This document shows positions 15,001 to 25,040 of a stretch of DNA of 64,000 nucleotides, in pieces. Numbering within the stretch: the first letter of the stretch is position 1; every line of letters begins with the position of its first letter. The stretch covers positions 4,669,153 through 4,733,152 of the forward strand of contig CM043868.1 of assembly GCA_023846275.1 (NCBI GenBank), given 5' to 3'. The notes under the pieces are model-generated. The model searched no databases. It was given only the letters and a program-made list of their open reading frames with translations, and was not told the origin of the DNA. The translations under genes were made by a program, and so were the position numbers. This DNA comes from Vanilla planifolia. Lineage: Eukaryota; Streptophyta; Magnoliopsida; Asparagales; Orchidaceae.

Positions 15001-18000
15001 CCAAGAGCCTAACCCAAATTGATATAGACATCATTGCTAAATAAAATAGCTAGAAGTCCAACATTAATGCATCAAGTTGAGCACTTGGTCGGCCAACAAC
15101 TATGGCCCAACTTGCCAACTACTGTCGTAGTCATCATCCTTTTTCCTAAATGGAACAAGAAACAACCTAGTCTTAAGTTCACCACTTCAAGACTATCAAC
15201 ATGACCTCATCTCATTTCTATCACAAGCCATTTAATGAAGTTCATAGCCTATATAATTATCTAAACAAGACATTCTACAATTTTCAATTTCTGCCCAAAA
15301 ACTCCTCACTATCAAAGTCAAACCATCTTCATTTGTAAATAATCAATACAACAGAACAAGCTAGGAGATGCACAAACTTTATGCTTAGTCACACTTAGTC
15401 CATGGAATCCTTAGCTGTTGTAGTGCATAGGCCTACTTAAAGGCACCCCCAATGATACCAATCCCTTGAACTACCATTGATGTGCCTCCCAATCCAACAA
15501 ACCACTACCCCTCAACTCCTGCACTCCTCGGCAATGCCTCATTACAATCAGTATCCATACAAAGAGCTTCAACATAAAGCAAAAGGGAAGATGGACGAAC
15601 CATAGTTGCACAACTCTATCCTTTAGTCAAAGCATCCATTGCAATGCCTCCCCGCCCAAAGAACTACTACTCCTCACCTCCTACACTCCTCAGCAATGCG
15701 TCATTACAATCAACATCCACACAAAGAGCTTTGAAATAAGATAACAGGAATGGTAAACAAATCCTAGTCGCACAACTCTGGCATTCAATCAAAGAATCCA
15801 AGCCCCAAGCACTCGTTAGGTCATTTTACTAACCACTATGCGTAAACCCTTGGAGGTCCTCTAAGTGACATCCATCCATAATAATTCCATTTGTCATGAC
15901 TACAAGCAGCCTCACCCAAGCACCAATAAAGTGATCCAATCCTCCATTTCAATGTTAGTCCTAAAAATTTAATAACATCTCTTAGTGAACCTCGCCATTG
16001 TAATCCCCCTCCTCTATAACATCCCCATCAAATACCTGCTCCACAACCAAGGAAGAAACTAGGGGGGGGTTAATGAGACTTTGTCGCAAAAGCACACAAG
16101 CCTAGTAAATGCACAACGAATTGGCCAACTCTAAGATCAATTACATCTTATACCATCCTTGCATGAATAAGCTCTTGTTAAGCAAATTGAACAAATCCCC
16201 AAGGTCTTACACTTCCCACCATAGCACACTTCAACAACAAAATCTATGGTGACATTCCCCAAACCTCTAAAAAAATGAATGATTGAATATCCTAAGCTTG
16301 ACTTTGCGCCAGCGAGGCCACGTACATAATCGCCATTAAGTTGAAAGCAATGCAAACAATATCCATAACAAAAGGAACAATACCAACACCAAACTAAATA
16401 GTGCTCATTCCTAAGCCACTAATGGGATGAATGGTATTCTATGCCACTAAGCTCACTACAAAAGCCTCTCTCACCACACCGACATCTTCTACATCATTAG
16501 GTAGCACAAGCGCAAAAGCAACAAGATCCTTGTCTGCCACAGCAAAACCTACAATAATTCTTTCCGCACTTGACTTACAAACCCACAACTATCAGCCCCA
16601 TTAACCCCTAACCCACTTGCAATGCCCTCAAATACCCCACTCACCAATGGCCTCCCAAACTTAACTCATCCCTCCAATCCCCTTGCCTTAGCCTCCACTC
16701 GATCTACCCTTGAGCTCAAAAGCCCTAGCTCAAATTGAGCTCTCAAAACCATCACCACTATCTCCCAACCACCAACCACCTGCAAACGATAAGGCTTGTA
16801 AGCACCCATCCTTGTGATCTAACACAATAAAGCCCTAGCGAAGCCTACTTGAAACATGAGTCCCTCCTCCCCCTAACGCCCAACCAACCAAGAGTCATTT
16901 TTTGGCATGATTTTTGTCTTCAAATGGTCTTCTTAGATTCATAAAAAACATATAATCTGAGAATATTCTAAAGTGCCTAACAAAGATGAAAAGCACACAT
17001 TAATGTGGTACAACAATGATGAATTGCAATTATCTACATGATAGATGTGTGGTATTAGCATCAAATATCTAACAAGGACAACATAGCAAAAATTTAATAA
17101 AGAATGTACAATGGTATGTAGAATAAAAAAAAGCATAAATGCAATTAAAAAAGTATGAACATGTAAAATGGAAAACAAAGAAAGAATTCTTTGTTATAAA
17201 GTATGGAAAAAGAAAAGAAACAACAACAAATAACTTATGGAAATTCAACACAAACAAAAGCATATGTTTTGCAGGGTTAGTAGATGTAATTAAAAATGTA
17301 ATTCCTAGAGGCGACACATATCTCAAGAAGAGAGAGAACTAACAAAAAAAATTCAAACCTAATATTTTCTTAAAATAATACTATAGTGCAACATCAAAAG
17401 TTCCTAAATCCTTTGTGTATGTTTGCATCCAATATTGTAGTAGCATTTACAAATGTGATCATAACATGGTGTCAAAGCAAACACCACTCTAAAAAGAAGT
17501 CTTTTCATATATGTTTAAGCCATTATTTAAATAACAATAAAAATGTATTTTATTAAAAAATATATTTTATATATTTTTTAGGGAAAAAACTATGATTTTT
17601 TATAATGATTTATCAGGCATCATACCAAACAATAGATCTTTTCAAAAATTCTAAACTTTCTTTTTAAACTTTTTAAAGCCAATGGTTGGAATCAAATGAA
17701 GCTTTTATCTCTTATTTATACTTCCCTCTTAAAGCATATGTATTAATGTTCATTTCATAGCATATTTGTATTATCACACAAGCAAAAATTTTGATGGAGC
17801 ACCTTCACAAAGTTACAAGGTTTGATTTGACAATATGATGTATTTGCATAGTTTTTAAAAACCTATAATAGAGAGTTTTTTTCATAGAGTACTCAATGGG
17901 GAGGAGAGCCCAACCAAATGTATTCACCGATCCATAGCTTCATAAGAACAGTGAACATTTATAGTGCAGTTCATCCACTTATATGAGAGCAGTAGAAGTC

Positions 18001-21000
18001 TTAACATCATTCGAAACAATCTGACAGTGGAATATTACCAAATCCTAAGACACCTTAACTATTAGAAGATTCTTCAAATCTACATGCACTACAACACACA
18101 TTATTATCAAGGGAATTACTTAACTATAAAACAAAACAAAGAAAAAGTAAGAAAAAAAGAAACAAAACCAAGCATAACATTATTCATGCCCTATTTATCA
18201 ACCTTTATTTTTTATATAGATGCAAAAGTTCAACCTATTCCCCATTTTAATGGAAAAACAATGCAAGATTAAAGTTTTATCGAAAAGAATCCAACAACAT
18301 GCAATAAACAATTATAAGCTTACAATAGTTAAACTAGAACAATATTTACATCCTAAAGGATATTAAACTGATGAATACCACAATTTGTTAAATATATGAC
18401 TCTTTCTTTCTTGTGAATGTCATTTTTGATGGAAATTCAAATATAAATAGTCTTAAGAAAGCATTGATAATAAAGTTTGGGTCTAAATGTCTTTGAAAAG
18501 AGCACGATAGTCAGACTGAAAAATTCTACGAATATGATAAGATAAAAACACTCATCCTCGCAAGCTTAAAATAAGTCACACCAATGCTGGCTTTGAATGT
18601 CAAAACAATCATGGTTAACAGAGTAAAAAATAATCAATAAGACTCCAAAAACATCCTAACTAAAAAAGTGAAAAGTCATCAATAAGACATTAACATTCTA
18701 AAAATGCCCAACAATTAGAGCAATCAAAAACCACAACCTATCATAGAGTAATCAGAACATTTAGGAAAATAATAAGTTCGTTAAGAAAACCTTGTTTATT
18801 AAGAAAATATCAATGAAATCGATGAATGGAGAATTTATGGTGAAATATTCTAACGTAGGCAATAACTTGGAGCTAAAGATTACCACAAGAAACTATAGCT
18901 TGAGGCTGAGTACCCCAAGAAACTGTAGCTTGAGGCTGAGTACCCACACCACAATGTTCAGATCCCTGATAAAAGTAAAACCACAATTACCAATCAATTA
19001 GACAAGGCCAATGCATTAACAATAGTCAAAGGAAAGAGCATCTTGAAGAGATATTATGTTAAGTGACTTGGCAAAAAGACTTTCAGATTGCTACTAGCAT
19101 ACACAAAAGCATCAACAACACCAAGCTTTAATCTCAGTCACTATACCACTACAAAAATCCTCTAATGTCACTACTCTCTATCTATTAAAACTCTTCATTA
19201 ATATTAGTACATGTTAAGTTCATTCAAATAATCTCTTGCCATGTATTTTTTAAGCATATCTCTTCCTCAATAAATAGAAGTTCAACAACTTATACTCTTA
19301 ATCAAAACATTATGTAATTTCCTTTAAATAAGTTCAAATAATCTAAGTTGATTCTCTCTAAATTTATCTTCACATGATTATATAAAAATAATATTTTGAA
19401 TACATTGAATCATAACATTATAAATACATCTACTATTCACCTAAACATCCCAATGTTCAAAACTCATGTTATCTATATGTTTGAACTTTATAAGCCAACA
19501 TTCTGTACTACATCACATTGTTAGTTTTATTGTAATATTATGAAACTTACCATTAATCTAATGTGATGTTTTAATCACATAACTTCTAAAAGCATTCACC
19601 ATTTCATCTAACCTATTTATATCATACTACTAACATTCAAATCAATTTTACTATCATTTTGAAGCAAAGATTGACAATACTAGAATCTCTTATTCTTCAA
19701 CATTTTTTATCCTCGATATAATCCATAAGTCATTTGTACTCTTTCTTTGACTAAACATACATTCAATATACTCAATTTTACATTTAATAAGCAGAAATCT
19801 TTTGAACTACAAAGTTGTTCTACATAAGTTTAGTTTAGTCTTCTCCTATTTCTTTTATTATCGATTACATAATATCATTAGGAAAAAAAATGTAAAATCA
19901 TGACACTTAACACCAGATTTGACTAGTAAAAGTAGCCATAACTAATGCAAAAACATAAAATGTAATTTAGATGGAGTTCAAGTGCAACTAGAAAATCTTT
20001 AATTGATCCTCTTTAAGTACATAAACATGTCACTGCCCTATCAGCAATGTTTCAATATATGCAATGTTGAGATCTTTCGAAGTGCTTTTCTTAACCACTA
20101 AAGAAAAGTATAGCTAATGCTAAATATTTTATCTATTTACATAAATAAGTATCAAGACATTTCATACATCTTATTTGTAACCAAATTAATGTCGAACAAA
20201 GTAAAAACCAATACTTCACTCATCATTGAAACTCTAGCATGTATTTCTAAGTATTTATAACAATGATATTTAATGCTATTAATTTCTCAAATTTTATCTT
20301 TTTAATGTTTCTATCCATTCATTTTATAAAAAAGTCAATAAAAAATATTTATCTTTCAAATAATTAATTATTATTAATTTAGTTATCTAGTTATAATTTT
20401 CATTATAAAATCTATAAAAATAATTTTAAATATTCTCATTAATATTTTTTGAAGTCTTTGATTCTTTTGATCTAGATATTTAACTTTTTTCTCTCTTGTC
20501 ACATCAAAGTTATTCTTTTCATAATGATAAGCACCCCAAAACCCATTTAGATTCTCATCAACAAAAACAATCAAAGAGCATGCAATGGGGCAATCTTAAA
20601 TCAAAATGCCAGACTTGTATCCATTTATCATACCTTCTGGGTTCTAAAAATATTTCTTTTCTCAACCACTTTTTTGCATCATCGAAGGCTCTCTTGAAAT
20701 TTTAGTCCCTCATATGTTAATCTTGTGCAAGTCCCTTTGATATCCATTGTATCTTCCGCTCAAGATGGCTATAAGTTAAAAGACATTCACTCAAATGACA
20801 TTGACTCGTTGATTCCATAACTAGAGGCATGCCCGAGCAACACAATGGCAACTACTACTAACTCAAGAAACTACAAAGCGGCACTATCATCCGCCATAAT
20901 ATTGCTCCAGTCTATGTGGACAGATTTTTAAATTATCTCCACTTGATTTGATAGGAGAAATTATTGTGAGAGGACAAAGGAGGTAGGAAATGGAAAAAAC

Positions 21001-21683
21001 ATTTAACATCAATTGGGTCGTTTTGTAAGGTAAAACTTGGTAATTGCATAATTATCTTCCAAAAGCATTTTTAGCTTATTCTAATCATATTCTAACCCTA
21101 CCTCAAACATAATTATCTAATTAAAATCTTCATTACAATCTATAGAATCGCTTGTAATATTCTCATCAGCATTTTCTAAGTCTTCGATACATTTGATCAA
21201 GATATTTAACTTTTTTTCTCTCTTGCTACAAAAAAAATATCATTTCTATCGTAATGATAAACACCCCAAAGCGCAATTGGCTTCTTCTAATCGCCAAAAA
21301 CAATCCAATCCCGTGCAATGGGGCATTCCTAAATCAAATTCCGAGATTCGCATCCATCTATCAATGCATACCTTCTGGATTCCGGAGACATTTCTGCTCT
21401 CGAGCTCTTCCTGGCACCGCCGAAGACTCTCTTGAAGCTTCAGTCCCTTATCTGGTAATTTTGTGCCGAGTTCCTTCAGATCCTTAGTCATCCGCTGTAT
21501 CTTCTGCTCAAGCTGGCTATAAGTGAGAAGTCGTTCACTCGACGACATCGACTCGTCGATTCCGCAGCCGGAGGCACAGCCTGGTGGCGCAGCGGCGATT
21601 ATTACTAACTCCGGAAGTGGCGAACCGGCACCGTCATCCGCCATTAAATTGTTCCAGTCTAAGCGGATAGGCTTTCCAATCAT
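1..21683 (-). CDS. OTS1/OTS2-type SUMO protease (ULP1C/D-like), multi-exon, 3' end beyond the left edge
   Basis: Predicted ubiquitin-like-specific cysteine protease of the plant OVERLY TOLERANT TO SALT class, which matures SUMO or removes it from nuclear proteins. Nine coding segments read right to left: 21372-21683, 13061-13152, 12787-12998, 2129-2156, 828-901, 680-709, 472-567, 157-259 and 1-34. Reading phases agree at every junction from 13152 leftward. Family hallmarks are an N-terminal D-W motif followed by PELV, then LLTYSQLEQ and LPDKG, an acidic LDEED stretch, and the start of the C48 peptidase domain (YYPSRDDPES, SSPIMNFY, YYFFNTYFYGKL). The catalytic His-Asp-Cys residues would lie left of the window. 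Exon 1 ends in phase 0 but the exon at 13152 needs one leading base, so an exon of length 3n+1 between them was missed. Introns of about 10.6 kb and 8.2 kb are full of transposon debris. Class assignment is strong; OTS1 versus OTS2 cannot be resolved. Confidence 0.88.
157..259 (-). CDS. SUMO protease exon (FFNTYFY motif)
   Basis: Acceptor CTTAGGCAG|GTAC and donor AAAAAAG|GTATAA bound 103 bases. They encode YLQRPLSSANKIRGEYYF followed by FNTYFYGKLEEALLKK. F-F-N-T-Y-F-Y-x-K-L is diagnostic of the plant ULP1C/ULP1D protease domain. Confidence 0.92.
472..567 (-). CDS. SUMO protease exon (start of C48 peptidase domain)
   Basis: The acceptor is GTTGGAAG|GG and the donor is ATTCT|GTGAGT. The exon reads DDPESVELSYCDIKCLEP then QQYLSSPIMNFYI, which matches the conserved region of OTS1/OTS2 in which the substrate-binding helix of the protease domain begins. 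Confidence 0.9.
680..709 (-). CDS. SUMO protease micro-exon (YYPSR)
   Basis: This 30-base exon lies between TTTTCCAG and GTTCAT. It encodes GKAKLYYPS plus two bases of Arg. YYPSRDDPES, formed with the following exon, is the conserved entry to the C48 peptidase domain in plant OTS-type proteases. Both codon splits are consistent. Confidence 0.85.
828..901 (-). CDS. SUMO protease exon (acidic motif)
   Basis: Acceptor GTTTGGCAG|GTT and donor GATTG|GTACCA bound 74 bases that read VQDVVFLDEEDAQ...TSDDW. The Trp codon is split with the next exon. The hydrophobic-plus-acidic V-x-x-V-F-L-D-E-E-D string looks like a SUMO-interacting motif followed by acidic residues. That role is my inference from its shape; the position in the family alignment is well supported. 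Confidence 0.8.
2129..2156 (-). CDS. SUMO protease micro-exon
   Basis: This 28-base exon is flanked by TTTTTTTGTAG and GTGTGT. It completes an Arg codon split with the exon ending at 12787, then reads LKSDGRSKK, and ends on a codon boundary in front of VQDVVFLDEED. The combined K-K followed by an acidic stretch parallels the OTS1 linker before its DEEE motif. It is short, so confidence rests on the phase match at both ends. Confidence 0.68.
3110..4170 (+). repeat. LTR-like repeat fragment (copy related to 32.2-33.1 kb)
   Basis: The segment opens with degenerate copies of a TATTTAACATACAATA-type word (3140-3270). It then has a TATA-like tataaaagatg at 3418-3428 and a tract (3500-3760) that aligns by eye with 32690-32940 in the same order and orientation. 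Shared landmarks are tctagagtgtctcttga/taatgtgtcttttga and tgagactttat. This order of U3-like repeats, TATA box and conserved leader suggests the promoter part of an LTR. No coding region is attached. Confidence 0.45.
4780..5560. other. GC-richer block inside the long intron
   Basis: This block stands out from the AT-rich intron by its base composition (for example gggtcgacgtgg and agggactggctcg). Short open frames exist on both strands (such as 5228-5419, Arg/Lys-rich), but none resembles a known protein. It could be a fragment of a long LTR like the GC-rich part of the solo LTRs at 30-35 kb. I could not align it to them. Confidence 0.3.
6490..8350 (-). mobile_element. Degenerate Ty3/gypsy (Tat-like) pol: RNase H to integrase C-terminus
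   Basis: Reading leftward from 8350 on the minus strand, with frameshifts and stops, I see several family motifs. First is the RT/RNase H linker (WVIELSKFEIDF, about 8290-8325). Next is the RNase H signature VEYETLIAKLK with GSFEARDPILKAY (about 7915-8085). Then come the integrase HHCC zinc-binding segment (7430-7560), a WPFSVWGVDF motif (about 7340-7372) and the integrase C-terminal GDLVLRK and GKLAPNLEGPY (about 6600-6690). Order and motifs fit Ty3/gypsy of the Tat lineage. The integrase core is hardly recognisable. No LTRs were found. It is dead sequence inside the host intron, in the same orientation as the gene. Confidence 0.8.
8400..11500. other. Unassigned decayed intron tract
   Basis: No gene is supported here. 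The plus strand is C-rich relative to G, and short frames occur on both strands (8600-8875 plus, 9868-10113 plus), but none matches a family I know. It may be the gag side of the Tat-like element at 6.5-8.35 kb; that is only an inference from adjacency. Confidence 0.3.
12787..12998 (-). CDS. SUMO protease internal exon (basic Ser/Lys-rich linker)
   Basis: Acceptor CATTCCTCAG|GC and donor AAGCG|GTAAAT bound 212 bases. They encode AESMSKSKSSSG...SSRKRQSFS...SGRRHSKR. The segment is low in hydrophobic residues and rich in Ser, Lys and Arg, as expected for the disordered, nuclear-targeting linker of these proteases. A longer overlapping frame on the same strand (12719-13027) is a shadow, because it breaks the phase with both neighbouring exons. 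Confidence 0.72.
13061..13152 (-). CDS. SUMO protease internal exon (Ser-rich linker)
   Basis: Acceptor TTTTGCAG|AA and donor AAG|GTAATT bound 92 bases. They read EASNSIEAI...SQSSFSSLFNQKLDEK in the only open phase. The SSFSSLFNQK part resembles the conserved S-F-x-x-V/L-F segment of OTS proteins that precedes the basic linker. It joins the next exon at a codon boundary. It needs one base from an upstream exon that I have not found. Confidence 0.75.
15484..15805. repeat. 161-bp direct tandem duplication
   Basis: The stretches starting at 15484 and 15645 align over about 160 bases (tgcctccc, then ctcctacactcctc-type, then caatgc-tcattacaatca, then cacaaagagctt, then gcacaactct). Mismatches are scattered, so this is an old duplication within intronic sequence. 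Open frames across it on the minus strand are not convincing. Confidence 0.7.
18886..18945. repeat. 30-bp minisatellite, two units
   Basis: Two adjacent 30-base units start with caagaaact and end with gaggctgagtaccc. They differ at a single base (ctatag versus ctgtag). This is an intronic tandem duplication that must be young or conserved, given how little the units differ. Confidence 0.9.
20634..20926 (-). pseudogene. Dead duplicate of SUMO protease exon 1
   Basis: This region is homologous to 21372-21683. The equivalent of the preferred start ATG is ATT. The next Met (MADD) is followed within eight codons by a TAG stop, and further changes disrupt the frame. The donor AAG|GTATGA and the D-W motif region (HIDWSN) are still recognisable. 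It lies inside the first intron of the real gene, so it would be spliced out. It is most likely a non-functional by-product of the tandem duplication. Confidence 0.88.
21372..21683 (-). CDS. SUMO protease exon 1 (start codon and N-terminal domain)
   Basis: The exon encodes 104 residues beginning MIGKPIRLDW and ending NVSGIQK, with donor AAG|GTATGC. An in-frame ATG 11 codons upstream (21716) is an alternative start. I prefer 21683 because the conserved D-W motif then sits close to the N-terminus, as in Arabidopsis OTS1. The LLTYSQLEQ...LPDKGLKLQ segment matches the conserved N-terminal region of the family. The reading frame is clean and more GC-rich than its surroundings. A decayed copy lies about 733 bp away at lower coordinates. 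Confidence 0.85.
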
Positions 21684-22960
21684 CTGCGCTTGAGTTGATA
21701 TGGAAAATTGAAGCAAGTACGCATGAGACGGGGAATGGAAAAACGTTTTGGATCAGTTGAGTCGTTTGGGAAGGTAACACGGTGAGTTTATACTCCACTA
21801 TCATCCAAATACAAGTTTAGCTCGTTTACCTCGATCATTTATTCTAGTTAACTTTCGCTGCTCTATTCTTTCCAATAGGCAAGACTAGGTAAAACCCAAT
21901 TCAAATAAGGTCTTGATTAATACCTCTTTATATCTTAATTTTGTCCTTATTATTATTCTTTCTCGATCTTATGACTTATTATTTGCAAAAATCCATCATA
22001 AACTTAAACATTTAACTAATAATATTGACATTCAATCAACGACATATAATACAAACCTAAGGAGGATTGAAACAAGATGGTTTCGACACTTACGAGTAAG
22101 GCATTAAGATTGAGATGGTTAAAAAATTGTTTCAGTTAACTTGCATAAACAATTTAATTACTCCCATAAAATAATTTATCATGCTCACTTGAGCTTACAA
22201 GTATATTGAAAGAATGAAATAAGAAAGGAGAGAGAGAGAGAGAGAGAAAGTTGTTAGTCAATGTTTACCTAGCAAAAGTTTGATGAGTTAGTGACAATTA
22301 TCAAAGGCATAATTTGTGGAAATGCAACAAGACAAATTGTTGTGAAGGTTGAAGATGACAATGGACATATGTAGAGCAATACGAAACTCATATAATATAG
22401 ATGAACTCTATCACGAGCTTGATTGCTTCGTGTAGTATATTCTTCATTGTGGTTGAGATTCATAAGTGAATCGAAGATCATTGCATTGCTTTTGACCATT
22501 TATAACATTTTAGAATAGTTTTATTTTTTATGGGTCTCATTTTTTTATTATTTTGTAATAGCTTGAGTTTTTTTAATATATTATAATAGTCAATTAGGTC
22601 TCAATATACTCAGGTTCATTATGATATTTAAATAAGTGTTTCCTGAATATGTACTTATTTATATTTTTTATGGAGGTTTAGATGCATTACTTATTGTTGA
22701 GGGTGCATGTTAAATGCGTAGGGTATTGTTTAAGTAATCTCATGCATTCTCTAAATTACCATTGTCATACCCCTAAAATCGACTAGCCTAAATAAAACAT
22801 TTGACTAACCAAGGTATGTTCTTTCCTCTTGGTTGCTTGATTTAGTACTTGTAATTTATTGATTAAGCTAGCTTGTTTGTCAAGCATAAGATAAAGCTCA
22901 CTTACTATTTTAATTAAGTTAAACTTGCATGCTTTTAATTAATCATAAATTGTTTGATTT
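21684..22960. other. 5' flank of the SUMO protease gene and intergenic sequence
   Basis: No further coding sequence was recognised. The first 100-150 bases upstream of the start are duplicated together with exon 1. A (GA)n run lies at 22227-22247. I found no convincing TATA box in the minus orientation. The rest is AT-rich. Confidence 0.4.
22227..22247. repeat. (GA)n microsatellite
   Basis: An uninterrupted run of alternating A and G within gaaaggagagag...gaaag. It lies about 540 bp upstream of the SUMO protease start. GA/CT runs are common in plant promoters, but the distance makes a core promoter role unlikely. Confidence 0.9.
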
Positions 22961-23799
22961 AATGTAACATCTTAAAAGTGAAAGCAATAAATTTTAATAA
23001 ATTTTGACTATGAGTATTAAAAAAAGAATATTAGATAAATAATTGATGATCTTAAAAAGGAAGGTGTTATAAATAATGATTTTAATGAAAACATATTTTT
23101 AGAAGTTTATAACTATTTTTGAAATTTTTTAAAGATCTTTCAAGATTTTTAAGATATAATGCAATACAATATCACAAGATCAAAAAGTACGATCAAACGA
23201 GAGAAACTATTAGTTGAATGAATTAGTAAGATTTGATTAAGTCATACAAATACAATTATGACAAAATACAAGTATGATGGAGTGTAGTCCATTATAGATC
23301 AAAGTTATCTAAAGGTTAAGGGATTTGTCATGTAGTACAAATATAGAATATTATATGATACAATTGGATAATAAAGGAAAAGAATGCAAGGCAAGTGTGA
23401 ACACACACAAAAATAGGCTTAGGATTACACAAGACGATCACATCATACTAAGTTATTAATGCATAAAGAGCAAATAATAAACAAATAATACAACATTATA
23501 CCATATGAAAGGCTCGTATGTATAAGTATGATAGAGTGTAGTGCCTAATGCTCAGTAATACAAGTAAGACATAATACATGTATCAATACCACAATATGTA
23601 AAGATAGAGTCCATTAAGATATAGGATCATAATGTTGGATTTGCATCACATAAATTTGATACATAAAACATGATTATAAATGATACAAGAGTTTAATTAT
23701 GTGGGTTGTCACATAAAAAATACTAAACATGATATATGCTTGGCTTGCTATAAAGTATAGTAAGAATCTTAACATATCTCTATATAACTTGACATCCAT

Positions 23800-24640
23800 A
23801 AGTTTTTCTTTTTCATCTTTGCCTAAGGATGTAGCTGTAGCCATTGATGTAATCCTTGATTTTAATTTTTCAAAGCGGACTTCTTAAGAAACTCCAAGGT
23901 TTACTTAGTTTGTGATATGAAGATTATATTCTTTACTTATTATACTTATAATCTTAAGAAGAATTTCAACTCAATCATCAAACTCATTTCAAATTTTTTC
24001 TTCAATAAATCTAAAACTTTTTAACAAAGTTTACTATTGACTTATTTGAAAACAATATGATCCACATAGATTTGACAAATAAGATGAGCCTTTGTGTTAT
24101 TAATGAATAGTGTATTATCCTTTGTGATATAAAGATTATATCCTTTGTGCACAACCTCTTATACCATTCTCTAAGAGATATTTTAATTCATAAAGTAGTT
24201 TTTGTAATTTATAAATGTGATCTAGCTTATCATGGATTTCAATACTTGGTGGTTGTTCAACATGTACTCCCTTATTGATGTATTTTTTTTCCAAAATACA
24301 CTCTTCACATACATTTCATAAAACTTAAAATTCTTTTAACATGCATATTTTAATAGAACTTTCATGGCTTTTAGTCATGTTATGGGTGCAAAAATCTCCT
24401 TAACATCTATTTCATAAACTTGAATTTAACTCTTAACTACTAGTCTTATATTTTTCCTCATTACATTTCTACTCTTACCTAGCTTAATTTTAAATACCCA
24501 CTTGGTTCCTATAACTAACTATTCATTAAGTTTTTTGGGTTAATTACCATACTTTATTTAAATTGATTCAACTCTCTATTCATAGTTAAAACCCAAAACT
24601 CATCATCAAATGTTTCCTCAATTATTTTAGGCATAAAATA
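23800..24640 (-). mobile_element. Degenerate Copia reverse transcriptase
   Basis: Read leftward on the minus strand with many stops, the region follows the Copia RT order. It has a GTKWVFKIK-like segment near 24500, a VEQPP motif near 24250, a K-LLYELK segment near 24190, a YVDHIVFK-like segment replacing the YVDDI catalytic box near 24060, and a FEMSLMIELKFFL segment near 23990. The D-D pair is lost, so it cannot be active. It probably belongs to the same element as the integrase fragment at 27.1-27.6 kb. Confidence 0.72.
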
Positions 24641-24899
24641 GGAAACAAAAGCTGTATAGCTTATATTTGCTTTAATTCTAACACCATGCATCACTTATCT
24701 TACCATTTTTTTCTTTTGAATGGCCTTTTATATACCTCAACTCCTTATAGACAATTGGTTCAATAAGTTTTATGTTTCTATCTTTATCAAGTTTGTGTTC
24801 ATTCTCAATTGTCAACTTTTGATGTCCATCAAGATTTTCATCTAATCTTTTGACTCTAATCTCATTAGGTGGGGGTTGAAATAAAAACTAATGCATGAA

Positions 24900-25009
24900 T
24901 TCCATAAGAGGAGAATGAATTTTGGACTTTAAAATAATATTTATTATTTTTAAACTTATTTATTTCTCAAAAATAATTTTATGTTTATATAATACCTTGA
25001 TTATATATG

Positions 25010-25040
<31 letters not shown>

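Larger units (their letters stand above)
13153..21371 (-). other. 8.2 kb intronic interval with an unlocated exon
   Basis: This interval lies between SUMO protease exon 1 and the exon at 13061-13152. It is AT-rich with several repeats: a 161-bp duplication near 15.5 kb, a 30-bp duplication at 18.9 kb and the dead copy of exon 1 at 20.4-21.1 kb. At least one exon of length 3n+1 must be inside to keep the reading frame. At 14.9-16.9 kb the plus strand is again C-rich with no recognisable protein. Confidence 0.55.
20390..21850. repeat. Tandem duplication containing SUMO protease exon 1
   Basis: Two units of about 730 bp lie head to tail: roughly 20390-21117 and 21118-21850. Landmarks match in order: gatatttaactttttt, caatgggg, taccttctgg, ccgccat, and gtcgtttt followed by aaggtaa. 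The outer unit (right) carries the intact exon 1 with its 5' flank. The left unit carries a decayed copy. Many differences are C-to-T or G-to-A changes. Confidence 0.92.

Noticed and set aside
22966..23770. TGTAACATCTTAAAAG start resembling the solo LTR ends
   Set aside because: The beginning is similar, but no matching end or target duplication was found before the Copia fragment. It could be a truncated LTR or chance.
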